Shown here piece after piece: positions 35,685-45,520 of a stretch of 64,000 bases of DNA (position 1 is its first letter; each line of letters begins with the position of its first letter). A model generated the notes under the pieces. The model was not told the origin of the DNA. It did not search any database and saw nothing but the letters and a program-made list of their open reading frames with translations. A program made the position numbers and the translations under genes. Source of the stretch: Bacteroidales bacterium (GTDB taxonomy: Bacteria > Bacteroidota > Bacteroidia > Bacteroidales > F082); contig JAEEJS010000007.1 in assembly GCA_016282015.1 (NCBI GenBank), positions 1-64,000 on the forward strand, in the 5' to 3' direction.

Positions 35685-38600
35685 ATGTCCAAAGATTACA
35701 GCGAAGACCAACTGATACAACGCAGTGCAGCTGAGTTCATGGAAAAAGAACTTGGTTGGACGTCAGTGTTTGCTTTCGATAAAGAAGTACTCGGTGCTAA
35801 CGGCACCATCGGTCGCTCAAGCTATCATGAAGTTCTTCTCACTGGCCGCTTCATCCAATCGTTGAAAAACATCAACCCTTGGATGACCGAAAAGCAGCTC
35901 GCCGAAGCCATCGAGCGCATGACAGAGCGCATGAGCACCCAAACGCTGATGCAAATCAACGAGCAAAAATATCAGTACATCCGCGATGGTATCCCTGTAA
36001 CCAGAGTCAAGCCTAACGGCGAAACAGAAGATGTTCGTGCCATGGTCATCGACTTCAACAATCCCGACCGTAACGACTTTCTTTGTGTCCGCGAATTATG
36101 GGTTTATGGTCAACTGTATCACAGGCGAGCCGATATTGTGGGCTTCGTCAACGGCATACCTCTTCTGTTTATGGAGCTGAAAAACCACGACGTGGAGGTT
36201 GAAGATGCTTATAACAAAAACTATCGCGACTATCTTGACACAATACCTCAACTGTTTTATCACAACGCTTTCATCATCTTCAGCAACGGCTTGAACGCTC
36301 GAGTTGGCACCATCGAGTCAAAATGGGAGTTTTTCCATGAATGGAAACGTCTGGTCGAGGAAGATGCTGGCAACGTCGAACTGCAAACCATGCTGAGTGG
36401 TATATGCAAGAAAGAAAACTTCCTCGATCTGCTCGAAAATTTCATTCTGTACGATCACAGCGGAGGCAACACTGCAAAAATTCTTGCTCGAAACCACCAG
36501 TATCTTGGTGTTAATCAAGCTGTAAAGAAATATCACGACAGAGAATTACTCAATGGTAAACTTGGTGTGTTTTGGCATACACAAGGAAGTGGAAAGAGCT
36601 ATTCCATGCTATTCCTTTCCCAGAAGATTCGCCGTAAGTTTACAGGTTCACCAACTATCCTGATTCTCACTGATCGCGACGAGCTTAACAAGCAAATCAG
36701 TGACACCTTCGAAAACTGTGGCATGCTTGGTAATGTGAAAGCTAAAAAGTTTATTGCCAGCAGTGGCGAAGACCTTAAAACGAAACTTAAAGGCAATCCG
36801 TCGTTCATCTTCTCGCTCATCCAGAAGTTCAACGATCCTAAAGCCGAACCAATATATCCCGACCACGACATCATTGTGATGAGCGACGAAGCTCACCGTA
36901 CCCAAAACGGCATCTTCGCCGACAATCTGATGCACATGCTTCCAACCGCTCATCGTATCGGTTTCACCGGCACTCCGTTGTTGTCAAACGACAACATCAC
37001 CGCACGAACCTTCGGCGGCTATGTCAGTGTTTACGACTTCAAACGTGCTGTTGAAGATAAAGCTACAGTGCCGTTATACTACGAAAACCGTGGCGAGAAG
37101 CTCAAAGAACTGAAGAATCCTGAAATCAACGAGGAGATAGCCGCTGCACTTGAACAAGCTGGCGACCTTGATGCTTCGCAACTCGCAAAGCTCGAACGCG
37201 AGTTTTCAAAAGAAGTGCATTTACTTACAGCAGCCAAACGACTGCGCATTATCGCACAAGATTTTGTCAATCATTATACCGACCTGTGGACATCCGGCAA
37301 AGCAATGTTTGTTTGCTATAACAAAGTTACATGCGTCAGGATGTACAACTATGTCCAGGAATATTGGCAAAAAGAGATTGCAAGTCTTGAAAAGACTATC
37401 TCAAAATGCTATTCACAACAAGAAGTGCAGGAACTCAAACGCAAACTCGATTGGTTGAAGGAAACTGAGATGGCCGTTGTCGTCTCACAGGAGCAAAACG
37501 AAATCCAGACCTTCAACAAATGGGGCCTCGATATTCTTTCTCATCGCGAAAATATGGAGAAACGCGAACTCGACAAAGAGTTCAAGGATGGCAATTCCAA
37601 TCTACGTGTCGTGTTCGTGTGTGCCATGTGGCTCACCGGTTTTGATGTCAAAACACTGTCGTGCCTCTACATCGACAAGCCGATGAAAGCCCATACACTC
37701 ATGCAAACCATCGCCCGTGCAAACCGTGTGTCAGAAGGCAAAACCAATGGCTTGGTTATCGATTATATAGGTATTGTTAAAGCATTGCGTCAAGCTCTGG
37801 CAGACTATACCTCAAATCCCGACGGCCATGATGGTAACGATCCAACTGTCGATAAGAAAGAACTCATAAAACTGATTCAAGAGACCATTGATTCGGCCAT
37901 AAATTATCTTAAAGAACATGGCTTCGATATCAATGAACTAATATATGCTGAAAATTTCATGAAGCTCCAAATGCTTTTGACAGCAGCCAATGCAATGTGT
38001 GCTACCACTGAAATCCGCAAGTCGTATTGCACCCATACCACAACATTGTTAAACCTTTGGAAATATCTTGATAGAGAAGATATTACGCATGAAATGAAAG
38101 AGCGTAAAGACGCTATTGAGGCCATTTACAAAGAACTGCAAAAGAAGCGTAAGCATGCCGACATCACAGATTTAAGTGTTGAAATCAATAACATTGTAAA
38201 CGAGCACATAGAGATTGAAGTGCATCAATTTGAGGAGGCGAAAATATTCGATATCAGTGCCATCGATTTCGACCTACTTCGTCGCGAATTCGCTAAGAGC
38301 AAGGAGAAAAACCTCATATTGAAAGACATTCAGGAGTTATTAGAGGAGCGTATAGCTAAAATGTTGGCAGCGAATCCATTGCGCATTAACTTTTATGAGA
38401 AATATCAAGAGATAATTCAAGACTACAACCAGGAGCAAAACCGTGCCACTATCGAAAAGACATTCGAGGAGTTGATGAAATTGTCTCATGAGCTTACCGA
38501 AGAAGAGAAACGCTATATCCGAGAAGGTTTTGACAATGATGAACAGCTTTCAATGTATGACATTCTCTTCAAAAACGATTTATCGAAACAGGATATCAAG

Positions 38601-38822
38601 AAGCTTAAGATGGTAGCTAAAGACCTGCTTGAAAAAATCAAGACACAGCTTGCCACAATGGATCATCCTTTTGATAAACAAGAAACGCAAGCTGCAATAC
38701 TTATCAGCATCCGCGATTTATTATGGGAAGAATTACCAGATAGTTATTCTGATGAAAGCATTAACCATTATCAGGATGCAATCTATAATTATGTATATCA
38801 TCAATTTGGGAATGTAGCGTAA
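35685..38822 (+). CDS. hsdR: Type I restriction enzyme, endonuclease/motor subunit HsdR
   Basis: 1045 aa. N-terminal nuclease domain (about 50-200) with RRADIVGFVNGIPLLFMELK, the PD-(D/E)xK core. SF2 translocase motor: Walker A GSGKS (301-305), DEAH (401-404), GFTGTPL, WLTGFDVKTLSCLYIDKP and QTIARANRV. C-terminal helical domain (about 720-1045). With HsdM and HsdS it cuts DNA lacking the system's methylation after translocation. It is in frame and full length, so the restriction activity is probably intact. Confidence 0.96.
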   Translation: MSKDYSEDQLIQRSAAEFMEKELGWTSVFAFDKEVLGANGTIGRSSYHEVLLTGRFIQSLKNINPWMTEKQLAEAIERMTERMSTQTLMQINEQKYQYIRDGIPVTRVKPNGETEDVRAMVIDFNNPDRNDFLCVRELWVYGQLYHRRADIVGFVNGIPLLFMELKNHDVEVEDAYNKNYRDYLDTIPQLFYHNAFIIFSNGLNARVGTIESKWEFFHEWKRLVEEDAGNVELQTMLSGICKKENFLDLLENFILYDHSGGNTAKILARNHQYLGVNQAVKKYHDRELLNGKLGVFWHTQGSGKSYSMLFLSQKIRRKFTGSPTILILTDRDELNKQISDTFENCGMLGNVKAKKFIASSGEDLKTKLKGNPSFIFSLIQKFNDPKAEPIYPDHDIIVMSDEAHRTQNGIFADNLMHMLPTAHRIGFTGTPLLSNDNITARTFGGYVSVYDFKRAVEDKATVPLYYENRGEKLKELKNPEINEEIAAALEQAGDLDASQLAKLEREFSKEVHLLTAAKRLRIIAQDFVNHYTDLWTSGKAMFVCYNKVTCVRMYNYVQEYWQKEIASLEKTISKCYSQQEVQELKRKLDWLKETEMAVVVSQEQNEIQTFNKWGLDILSHRENMEKRELDKEFKDGNSNLRVVFVCAMWLTGFDVKTLSCLYIDKPMKAHTLMQTIARANRVSEGKTNGLVIDYIGIVKALRQALADYTSNPDGHDGNDPTVDKKELIKLIQETIDSAINYLKEHGFDINELIYAENFMKLQMLLTAANAMCATTEIRKSYCTHTTTLLNLWKYLDREDITHEMKERKDAIEAIYKELQKKRKHADITDLSVEINNIVNEHIEIEVHQFEEAKIFDISAIDFDLLRREFAKSKEKNLILKDIQELLEERIAKMLAANPLRINFYEKYQEIIQDYNQEQNRATIEKTFEELMKLSHELTEEEKRYIREGFDNDEQLSMYDILFKNDLSKQDIKKLKMVAKDLLEKIKTQLATMDHPFDKQETQAAILISIRDLLWEELPDSYSDESINHYQDAIYNYVYHQFGNVA

Positions 38823-38839
38823 ATATATCGCAGCTATTC

Positions 38840-40438
38840 TCAATACACCATCTCCCCATTAATAAACGTATTAACCACCTTTACCTCAGGTATTTTCTCA
38901 TCATCAATGGTCATAATATCATCCGATAAAATCACGAAATCGGCCTCTTTGCCGACTTCTATGCTTCCTTTGCGGAACTCGGCGAAGTAACCTTTCGCTG
39001 CCCAGATGGTCATTGATTTGAGGGCTTCCACGCGGCTCAGCTTGTCATCGGGCATCCATGGACGTGCTACAGAGGAATAGAAGGTCTTAAGAGGGGAGAT
39101 GTGCTCGATAGGGAAGTCGGTGCCGTTAATGAGCCAGCCGTTCTGTGCAAGCAGAGTCTTGTAGGCGTAAGCCGAGCTGATGCGGTCGGAGCCTAAGCGA
39201 TCCTCGGCCCAAGGCATGTCGGAGGTGCAGTGTGTGGCTTGAACCGAAGGGATGATATTGTACTGCTTGAACATGGCCAAGTCCGCAGGGTGCACCACCT
39301 GAGAGTGCTCGATACGCCATCTGAGGTCGTTAGAGCCTTTGAGGTATTTGGCATATTCGTTGAGAATCATCCTGACGCCTCCGTCGCCTATGGCGTGGCA
39401 GCACACCTGATAGCCGGCTTTGTATGATTTTTCACAAACCTTGTCGTAAAACTCCTCATTTTCAAGTATAAGACCGCTGTTTTCCGGGTCGTCGGCGTAT
39501 GGCTCTATGAGTTTGGCGCCTCTTGATCCCAGGGCTCCGTCGGCGTAAATCTTAACTGAACGGACTGTAAGCCGTTCTTTGTCAATTACTCCGCGACTCA
39601 TGAAATGCTCCATAGTCTCGTCGTCCGGGTTGATCATGGCGTTGACTTTCATTTTCAGAACGCCGGCCTGCTGCAGACTGTCGATGAGCTCGATTGAAGA
39701 TATGTCAAGGCCTGCGTCGGTGACTGCTGTCAAACCCAAGGCGAAACAATTTCTTTGAGCTTGCTTCATGGCGTTGATTTTCTGAGCCTTATCCATAGGA
39801 GGTATGGCGGCTTTGGCCATATCGGCGGCATTGTCTATAAGTACGCCTGTGGGTTTGCCTTTAGCGTTCAAAACGATTCCACCTCCGGCTACTTTTGAAT
39901 TTTCATTTAATCCGATGGTTTTCAAAACGTTGGAGCTGACTATAACCGCATGCCCGTCCACTCTGGTGAGCAATACCTTTTTGTCGGGGAAAAGGCGCTC
40001 AAGTTCTGTGTTTTCTGGGAATTTCTTCACTTCCCACAGATTCTGGTCCCAACCGCGGCCGAGCAGCCAGTCGGAGTTGTTGCCGGCATTGTGCTTCTCC
40101 AATCTGTCCATTACCTCCTCAAAGGAAGTGCAGCCTGTCAGGTCGGCATAACGCGCTTTGGTCTCGCTATAGCCCACAAAGTGGCAGTGACCATCTATCA
40201 AGCCTGGATAGATGCTGCGGCCAGCTACGTCCAAAATCTTTGTGGCATGATAACGTCTATTAATCTGCCTGTTGGAGCCAACAGCCACGAATTTGCCGTC
40301 TTTAATGGCGAAGGCTTCTGCCATACTGAACTGATTGTCAACGGTGTATACATGTCCGCTAAAGACAATCATGTCAACTTTTGTCTTGCCGCATGAAATC
40401 ATAAAGATGACCAGTAATAAAATGAAAATTCTTCTCAT
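38840..40438 (-). CDS. YtcJ-like amidohydrolase (Amidohydro_3) lipoprotein
   Basis: 532 aa. A lipoprotein signal (MRRIFILLLVIFMISC, Cys16) precedes a metal-dependent amidohydrolase with LDVAGRSIYPGLIDGHCHFVGY (HxH metal site), TDAGLD, KIYADGALGSRGA, YQVCCHAIGDGG and the aspartate motif INGTDFPIEH, then YFAEFRKGSIEVGKEADFV. The substrate is unknown; relatives hydrolyse N-substituted or formamide-type compounds. It is exported to the envelope, which is seen in Bacteroidota members. The gene ends 17 bp from the end of convergent hsdR. Confidence 0.9.
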   Translation of the reverse strand: MRRIFILLLVIFMISCGKTKVDMIVFSGHVYTVDNQFSMAEAFAIKDGKFVAVGSNRQINRRYHATKILDVAGRSIYPGLIDGHCHFVGYSETKARYADLTGCTSFEEVMDRLEKHNAGNNSDWLLGRGWDQNLWEVKKFPENTELERLFPDKKVLLTRVDGHAVIVSSNVLKTIGLNENSKVAGGGIVLNAKGKPTGVLIDNAADMAKAAIPPMDKAQKINAMKQAQRNCFALGLTAVTDAGLDISSIELIDSLQQAGVLKMKVNAMINPDDETMEHFMSRGVIDKERLTVRSVKIYADGALGSRGAKLIEPYADDPENSGLILENEEFYDKVCEKSYKAGYQVCCHAIGDGGVRMILNEYAKYLKGSNDLRWRIEHSQVVHPADLAMFKQYNIIPSVQATHCTSDMPWAEDRLGSDRISSAYAYKTLLAQNGWLINGTDFPIEHISPLKTFYSSVARPWMPDDKLSRVEALKSMTIWAAKGYFAEFRKGSIEVGKEADFVILSDDIMTIDDEKIPEVKVVNTFINGEMVY

Positions 40439-40443
40439 GATAT

Positions 40444-40471
40444 AAAAAGGGCTGACGTTTTGCGCCAGCCC
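40444..40471 (-). terminator. Intrinsic terminator after the Omp28-like T9SS gene
   Basis: On the minus strand GGGCTGGCG, loop CAAAA, CGTCAGCCC (one G-T pair) followed by TTTTT. It lies between the stop of the Omp28-like gene (40484) and the start of the amidohydrolase gene (40438), so it limits readthrough. Confidence 0.8.
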
Positions 40472-40483
40472 AAGTCGTTTGAA

Positions 40484-42127
40484 TTATTGTAAAACAATCA
40501 TTTGTTTCATGGTTTCGCCTTGAGTGTTGGTCAGGACCATCATATAGACGCCCTTGTCCAAACTCGAAAGGTCGACAGTGGCTTTGCCGTTGACTGTCAG
40601 CGATTTGACTGCCTGTCCTGTAATGCTGTAGACTGAAATCTCGTTTTCACCTTCAGCCTCAACGGTGATCATACCGCTGGTTGGGTTAGGGTAGACGTTG
40701 ATGCTGTTTTCAGCTGTCTCAATCACGTCGTCATTTTTCTCGAATGAGAATTCGTTTGACTTCATGTTGGTGAAATTGGCGCAGGTGAACAGGGTCTTGC
40801 TGCCGCCTTTCAAGCTGAAACTCATGCTGCCGCTTCCGCTACCGTTGTTGCTGTTATCGTAAACAGTTACCATATAGCATCCGTCGCCTGTCAGGTCGAA
40901 TTCCTCAGTGTAAATCTTGCCTGGCTCATCGTATGGACCGCCGCTTAAGATGACTTCGCCTGAGTTTGCGTCAGTAATCTCCCAAGTGTTAAGCTGAGGT
41001 TCGTCAGATGTCTTGATGTAGAGTTTGAATGATTTGTTGACCACCAGTTCAGCCTGTTTGACTTCGAGGTCTAACACTGATGTGGCATAATCGTCCGGAG
41101 CACCGTTGATGAGCTCAATCTCAAAGCTGATGTTGTTGGTTTCAGCCACATCGAAAGTGAGCAAACCTGTGTGGATTCTCTCTGATCTGGCTGGGAGAAT
41201 GCTGCCTTCCCAATTGATGGTCTTAATCACCTCGCCATTATTGTACACATTGATTTTCATAGTGTTGATAGTCTCTGAACCGAGATTGTCAATTATCATG
41301 TGAGGGTCCATGGTGCCGGTGCACACATATTCTTTTGTGTATTCCACCTTGTTGATTACAGCTTGTTTTGCGTAGAAAGCCTGGAAGTTATCAGTTGACT
41401 TGCAGCCCTGATGCATTGCCTTTGAAGTGCCGTCCTGCAGCCATGCCACAGCGGTTAACTCATTGACATCGAATACGTAATTCAAAGGCCATGCATATTT
41501 GAATGCGAAATAGTCGCCTGTTGCGAGGGCAGGAATGCTTTCGCCGCTTGGTCTAGGTAACAGTTTCTTCATCACATTGTGGAAGATTCTTTCGCCGTTG
41601 CTGCCCGGAGCTGTTGCGTATTCCATGGTTTTCTCAATAACTGAAACATTGAGTTTCAAGTTGTTTGAACTGACTTCGCTCAGAGCGCGTCCCATTACAA
41701 CAATGAACATGGTGTCTTGGGCATCGTTCAGGTAATGAGTCATGCGCATTTCAACAGGTGACTCAGCTGCAGCCCACTGATTTACAAGACTTTGGCTGAC
41801 GCTGCTGGAATTACCCACCCATGTGCCGTTACCAACGCTGTAAGGCACGGCGTTAATGCCGTAATAAGTTACTTTTGACGATACGTCCGACGGGTTGGCC
41901 AGGTTCATGGGGTCGCCGGCTGCAGGCCAGTTGACGTGATATTTGATGGCAATGAGTTTGTCCTCATTGTTGCTGATCAATGCGTCAAGTGCCGGGTTGG
42001 CCGATGCGCATGGACCGCATGTAGTGCTTGTAAAGCATTCAAGCACAACGATTCTCTGGTTTTGGGCTTTCACTACGCCCAAGCCTATCAGAAGGCTTAA
42101 TGTCAGTAATGATAAAAGTTTTTTCAT
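40484..42127 (-). CDS. T9SS-sorted Omp28-like thioredoxin-fold protein
   Basis: 547 aa from ATG 42127; a longer frame starts at 42169, but a TAnnTTTG promoter box (42157-42164) lies in that extension. Signal peptide MKKLLSLLTLSLLIGLGVVKAQ. The mature start IVVLECFTSTTCGPCASANP is the CxxC thioredoxin-like domain of Omp28 surface lipoproteins. The middle contains Ig-like beta-sandwich modules, and the last ~75 residues are a type A T9SS sorting domain (NVYPNPTSGMITVEAEGENE ... LDKGVYMMVL). It is secreted across the outer membrane and anchored at the surface. It follows the ABC importer operon with its own promoter box and terminator. Confidence 0.92.
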   Translation of the reverse strand: MKKLLSLLTLSLLIGLGVVKAQNQRIVVLECFTSTTCGPCASANPALDALISNNEDKLIAIKYHVNWPAAGDPMNLANPSDVSSKVTYYGINAVPYSVGNGTWVGNSSSVSQSLVNQWAAAESPVEMRMTHYLNDAQDTMFIVVMGRALSEVSSNNLKLNVSVIEKTMEYATAPGSNGERIFHNVMKKLLPRPSGESIPALATGDYFAFKYAWPLNYVFDVNELTAVAWLQDGTSKAMHQGCKSTDNFQAFYAKQAVINKVEYTKEYVCTGTMDPHMIIDNLGSETINTMKINVYNNGEVIKTINWEGSILPARSERIHTGLLTFDVAETNNISFEIELINGAPDDYATSVLDLEVKQAELVVNKSFKLYIKTSDEPQLNTWEITDANSGEVILSGGPYDEPGKIYTEEFDLTGDGCYMVTVYDNSNNGSGSGSMSFSLKGGSKTLFTCANFTNMKSNEFSFEKNDDVIETAENSINVYPNPTSGMITVEAEGENEISVYSITGQAVKSLTVNGKATVDLSSLDKGVYMMVLTNTQGETMKQMIVLQ

Positions 42128-42156
42128 ATTTTTAAATTTTAAAATTTCAATCTCTG

Positions 42157-42164
42157 CAAAATTA
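42157..42164 (-). promoter_or_regulatory. Bacteroidota -7 promoter box (TAATTTTG)
   Basis: TAATTTTGC on the minus strand, 29 bp before the ATG at 42127. It overlaps the end of the ABC ATPase gene, so the Omp28-like gene may have its own promoter. Confidence 0.6.
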
Positions 42165-42923
42165 AACATTTTCTTTTAATAGGAACTCATTGTCGGAATC
42201 TTTTATTCCAAAATAATCCTTGATTACGCCATCCTTAAGCAATTGCTGGCTTTTCCCGGAGACAAAAGGCTTGTCTTTGGCCAATATCCATAAGTTGTCG
42301 GTGTAACGTAGCAGCAGTTCGAGGTCGTGCGAACTGAAAATGATGGTCTTTTCCTGCTCTTTGGCCAGCCTTTTAAGAAGGGAGAACAGTTCTATCTTGC
42401 TCGGGTAATCAAGAAAAGCCGTGGGTTCGTCCAGCATGATGACAGGGGTGTTCTGGGCTATGGCTTTGGCAATCATCACCTTTTGTTTTTCGCCATCTGA
42501 CAAAGTATTGAAAACTCTGTCAATCAGATTTTTAATGCCAACTAATTCAAGTGATGCTTTAATCTCATTTTCGTCGTTTTCGGTGAGGTTGCCGAACATG
42601 TCGGTATAGGGGTAACGGCCTGCCGCAACCACGTCGAATACCTTAAGAAACATATCGTCGGGGCGTTCGGTAAGCACTATGCCGAGCAGCTTGGCGCGCT
42701 CCTTATTCGAGTAAAGGCTGATGTCTTTGCCGCAAAGCTCAATTTTGCCTCCAATAGGTTTGATGTGAGACGAAAAGGTCTTGAACAGGGTTGATTTTCC
42801 GGCTCCGTTAGGCCCGATCAAAGCGATTATGTCGCCTTTACCCAGCGTCACATTGATGTCGGACACAACTGTTTTGTCGCCGTAACCAATTGTTAATGAT
42901 ATGGTTTTTAATATATCGCTCAT
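42162..42923 (-). CDS. FecE/BtuD-type ABC transporter ATP-binding protein
   Basis: 253 aa. Walker A GPNGAGKSTLFKTF, signature LSDGEKQKVMIAKA, Walker B VIMLDEPTAFLDYP, and the switch His of IIFSSHDLELL. It powers the FecCD-type permease that overlaps it by 4 bp. The operon is of the iron-siderophore, heme or vitamin B12 import type. Confidence 0.93.
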   Translation of the reverse strand: MSDILKTISLTIGYGDKTVVSDINVTLGKGDIIALIGPNGAGKSTLFKTFSSHIKPIGGKIELCGKDISLYSNKERAKLLGIVLTERPDDMFLKVFDVVAAGRYPYTDMFGNLTENDENEIKASLELVGIKNLIDRVFNTLSDGEKQKVMIAKAIAQNTPVIMLDEPTAFLDYPSKIELFSLLKRLAKEQEKTIIFSSHDLELLLRYTDNLWILAKDKPFVSGKSQQLLKDGVIKDYFGIKDSDNEFLLKENV

Positions 42924-43945
42924 TGTTTTCTACTTTTCATGATTACTGAAATGACCACCGGCGCTCCTATGAAGGCCGTAACGGCGTTGATTGGAAGGTT
43001 GCCGTCAAAGCCAGGCATTCTGGCGATTAGGATGCAGAAGAGGGTCAGATCCATGCCTATGAGCATGGTTGCCGGTATCAGCAGACGGTGATCGCTGCTC
43101 TTGAACAGGAAACGTGCTATGTGCGGCATGGCCAAGCCTACAAAGGCGATGGGGCCGCAATAGGCGGTCACTATGGCTGTCAGGTAGCCTGACAGTAGTA
43201 TTATTATCACACTGTTGCGTTTGATGTTAAGGCCGAGATTTTCGGCGTACATCTCGCCTAAAAGCAGTATATTCAGGTTTTTCGACAGGAAAAACGTGGC
43301 AAAAAGCCCGATAATGATGCTGATTGAGAATATAAGCAGTTTGGATGTGCCAACGCCTGAGAAGCTTCCCATGCCCCAAATAACAAAGGCGTGTATGTCT
43401 TCCTTCAGACTGAAAAACTTCAGTATGTCGGTGATTGAGCCGGCCAGGTAGGCTATCATCAAACCTATGATGATCAGAGTGGTCATGTTTTTCATCCTGG
43501 CACTGAAAGCCAACATTATAAACAGAACCGCAACGGCTCCGATAAAGGCTGCAAGGCTCACGCCTACGGTCGACCACCAGCCGAAAGAGGAGATGGCTGC
43601 GCCTGATATCGCACCTGTAAGAAGTATCACCAGGCCGACTCCAAGACTGGCTCCGCTGCTTATACCGAGCATTGAGGGGTCGGCCAGAGGGTTGCGGAAC
43701 AAGGTCTGCATCAACAGACCGGCCACTGCCAGGGCCGCACCTGCCAGCAAAGCAGTTAAAGCCTGTGGTAAACGATAATCGAAAATAATGACATTTAATG
43801 TGTTGTCTGTATTTTCTTTAAGCAACACTTTAACTATATCTCCGAAGGGAATTGTGACTGAACCTACAAACAAATTGAGCAGGAAAAGCAGTATTCCCAG
43901 CACAATTATTCCCAAAATTCCGATTAAAACCTTGCTATTTTTCAT
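42920..43945 (-). CDS. FecCD-type ABC transporter permease
   Basis: 341 aa with about nine to ten transmembrane helices. Family signatures: FRNPLADPSMLGISSGASLG near the N-terminus and GPIAFVGLAMPHIARFL in the later half. It forms the channel for a metal-chelate or cobalamin importer together with the ATPase (4-bp overlap) and the substrate-binding protein (11-bp overlap). Confidence 0.94.
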   Translation of the reverse strand: MKNSKVLIGILGIIVLGILLFLLNLFVGSVTIPFGDIVKVLLKENTDNTLNVIIFDYRLPQALTALLAGAALAVAGLLMQTLFRNPLADPSMLGISSGASLGVGLVILLTGAISGAAISSFGWWSTVGVSLAAFIGAVAVLFIMLAFSARMKNMTTLIIIGLMIAYLAGSITDILKFFSLKEDIHAFVIWGMGSFSGVGTSKLLIFSISIIIGLFATFFLSKNLNILLLGEMYAENLGLNIKRNSVIIILLSGYLTAIVTAYCGPIAFVGLAMPHIARFLFKSSDHRLLIPATMLIGMDLTLFCILIARMPGFDGNLPINAVTAFIGAPVVISVIMKSRKQ

Positions 43946-45077
43946 CTTTCAAAATGTAAAAGTATTTTGGACTGTAATCCTCGTTTTGCATCATCTTCGG
44001 GTGGAAGGCGAAGACGAAATCTTTCAGAAGAATGTCCGGCTCGTATTCCGATTTCTCGAAATAGCCGCTTTCGCGTATGTCGCAGACTATGATATGTCTG
44101 TTCTTAAATGCTTTGAAATACGTATATAATTCGTTTTCAGCCGCTAAACTCTTGTAGGTGATGTTATGACCCGTCGAGTTCATAACCCTCCAGAAATCGG
44201 CGCTTCCGGCCTTAGAGAGCACTGTTTCGGCATCTACCGGCAGGCTGGCTGTGGATGTATTGTCCTGCCAAATGTAATCGGCGCCCGCATCGTGAAATAT
44301 CTGGGCTATGTAGCTGTTGCCGCCCGGCAGGTACCATTGTCCTTCGAAAGGCAGATCAGAGAAAACTGTTGGGCGGTTTTTAATGTTTCCATAAATGTTT
44401 TTCAATGATTCATAACGACTTACTATGCCGTCAAACCAAAGGTCGGTGTCTTTTTCGCGGCAGGTGAGATAGCCTATCACTTTCAGCCATTCAGCACGTC
44501 CAAGAGGATGATTTTCAAGGTAATCGGCAAAGGGAAACATAACAGCGCCTGTCAGCTGGCCGATTTCGGTTTTGGGTACAGTGGAATAGGGGGTGTACAG
44601 TATCACGTCGGGCCGCATGTTAATCACTATCTCTGTCTTCAAATTGGTTTCGTTGCCCACATCCTGAACCTTTCCTTCGGCTAAAAGACGCTTGACCTCA
44701 GGGTTGTCGGTGTATTCTGTCTCGAGTATGCCTTTCACCCGGTCCATCTCGCCAAGCTCAAGAAACACAGACCATTGCGTGGATGAATAAGTAACTGCCG
44801 ACTTTACCGGAGTGCGGATTACCGACTTGTCAGCCAACTCGTCTGGCAGTTCCAAAGAGTCTGGATAGAGGTAGAAATCTCCAAGGGATTTATCGTTCCA
44901 AGGATTGGTAACATTAACATAATATCCTGATTTATAATTGGTTATATCGATATAGCTGGTATATTTCATCAGATTTTCATCTTTACCGGCCTGCCCGTCC
45001 TTAGCCCTGTGGACGTTGTCGCTGCATGATGAAAGAATGCAAATTATTGAAATACAAACTATTAAAACTCTTTTCAT
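43935..45077 (-). CDS. ABC transporter substrate-binding lipoprotein (FepB/BtuF-like)
   Basis: 380 aa from ATG 45077. Lipoprotein signal (MKRVLIVCISIICILSSC). Periplasmic-binding-protein fold typical of chelate importers: KVQDVGNETNLKTEIVINMRPDVILYTPY and the central helix linking the two lobes; YLPGGNSYIAQIFHDAGADYIWQD marks the second lobe. It delivers the ligand to the FecCD permease. The ligand (iron chelate, heme or corrinoid) is not determinable. Promoter box 29 bp upstream. Confidence 0.9.
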   Translation of the reverse strand: MKRVLIVCISIICILSSCSDNVHRAKDGQAGKDENLMKYTSYIDITNYKSGYYVNVTNPWNDKSLGDFYLYPDSLELPDELADKSVIRTPVKSAVTYSSTQWSVFLELGEMDRVKGILETEYTDNPEVKRLLAEGKVQDVGNETNLKTEIVINMRPDVILYTPYSTVPKTEIGQLTGAVMFPFADYLENHPLGRAEWLKVIGYLTCREKDTDLWFDGIVSRYESLKNIYGNIKNRPTVFSDLPFEGQWYLPGGNSYIAQIFHDAGADYIWQDNTSTASLPVDAETVLSKAGSADFWRVMNSTGHNITYKSLAAENELYTYFKAFKNRHIIVCDIRESGYFEKSEYEPDILLKDFVFAFHPKMMQNEDYSPKYFYILKDEK

Positions 45078-45105
45078 CTCGAAAAACATAAGGATTATCT
45101 GAATG

Positions 45106-45113
45106 CAAAAATA
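45106..45113 (-). promoter_or_regulatory. Bacteroidota -7 promoter box (TATTTTTG)
   Basis: TATTTTTGC on the minus strand, 28 bp before the substrate-binding protein start; would drive the three-gene importer operon. Confidence 0.55.
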
Positions 45114-45161
45114 TGAAAATTAATTATGTAAAATCTGAATATTTTATTCGAAAAAAATACC

Positions 45162-45169
45162 TATCTTTG
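45162..45169 (+). promoter_or_regulatory. Bacteroidota -7 promoter box (TATCTTTG)
   Basis: TATCTTTGC, 19 bp before the small membrane protein gene at 45189. It probably drives the run to uvrB. Confidence 0.65.
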
Positions 45170-45188
45170 CAAATTAAAACATTTTGAT

Positions 45189-45518
45189 ATGGGATTTTTC
45201 ATGTTTCACAAGCGCTCAATGCCTGAATTCAAGTATATTCCGAGGTATTATGACCCCGAAAAAGAGGAGATGGAAAGAAGGAAAGCTGCCCTGGGGTTGG
45301 ATTCCAATCTGACTGACAGTGAGAGACTTAGAGTTCAGATGCGTCAGCGTTGGGGGAGAACCGGCGAAGACGGACGTCCTAAAAAACGCGCCAATTCGAT
45401 GCGAACCATGCGTATGGCGATAATAGTGGGATTTTCACTGTTTTTCGTATACCTGCTCTTCTTCACGCCCTTTGTGGAGAATTTCATAACAATGTTTCTT
45501 AAACTTGGCGGTAAATAG
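45189..45518 (+). CDS. Small single-pass membrane protein preceding mutL
   Basis: 109 aa. Basic and charged N-terminal 75 residues (KYIPRYYDPEKEEMERRK, then ERLRVQMRQRWGR), then a single transmembrane helix (about 78-98: MAIIVGFSLFFVYLLFFTPF) and a short tail. No family recognised. Only 2 bp separate it from mutL, and together with mutL, rhomboid and uvrB it forms a compact operon; similar small proteins next to mutL occur in other Bacteroidota as far as I recall. Confidence 0.75.
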   Translation: MGFFMFHKRSMPEFKYIPRYYDPEKEEMERRKAALGLDSNLTDSERLRVQMRQRWGRTGEDGRPKKRANSMRTMRMAIIVGFSLFFVYLLFFTPFVENFITMFLKLGGK

Positions 45519-45520
45519 TT

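Noticed and set aside
29373-38822. Prophage or integrative element containing the R-M genes
   Set aside because: No integrase, transposase or structural phage genes; xerD nearby is a chromosomal Xer with no att-like repeats seen.
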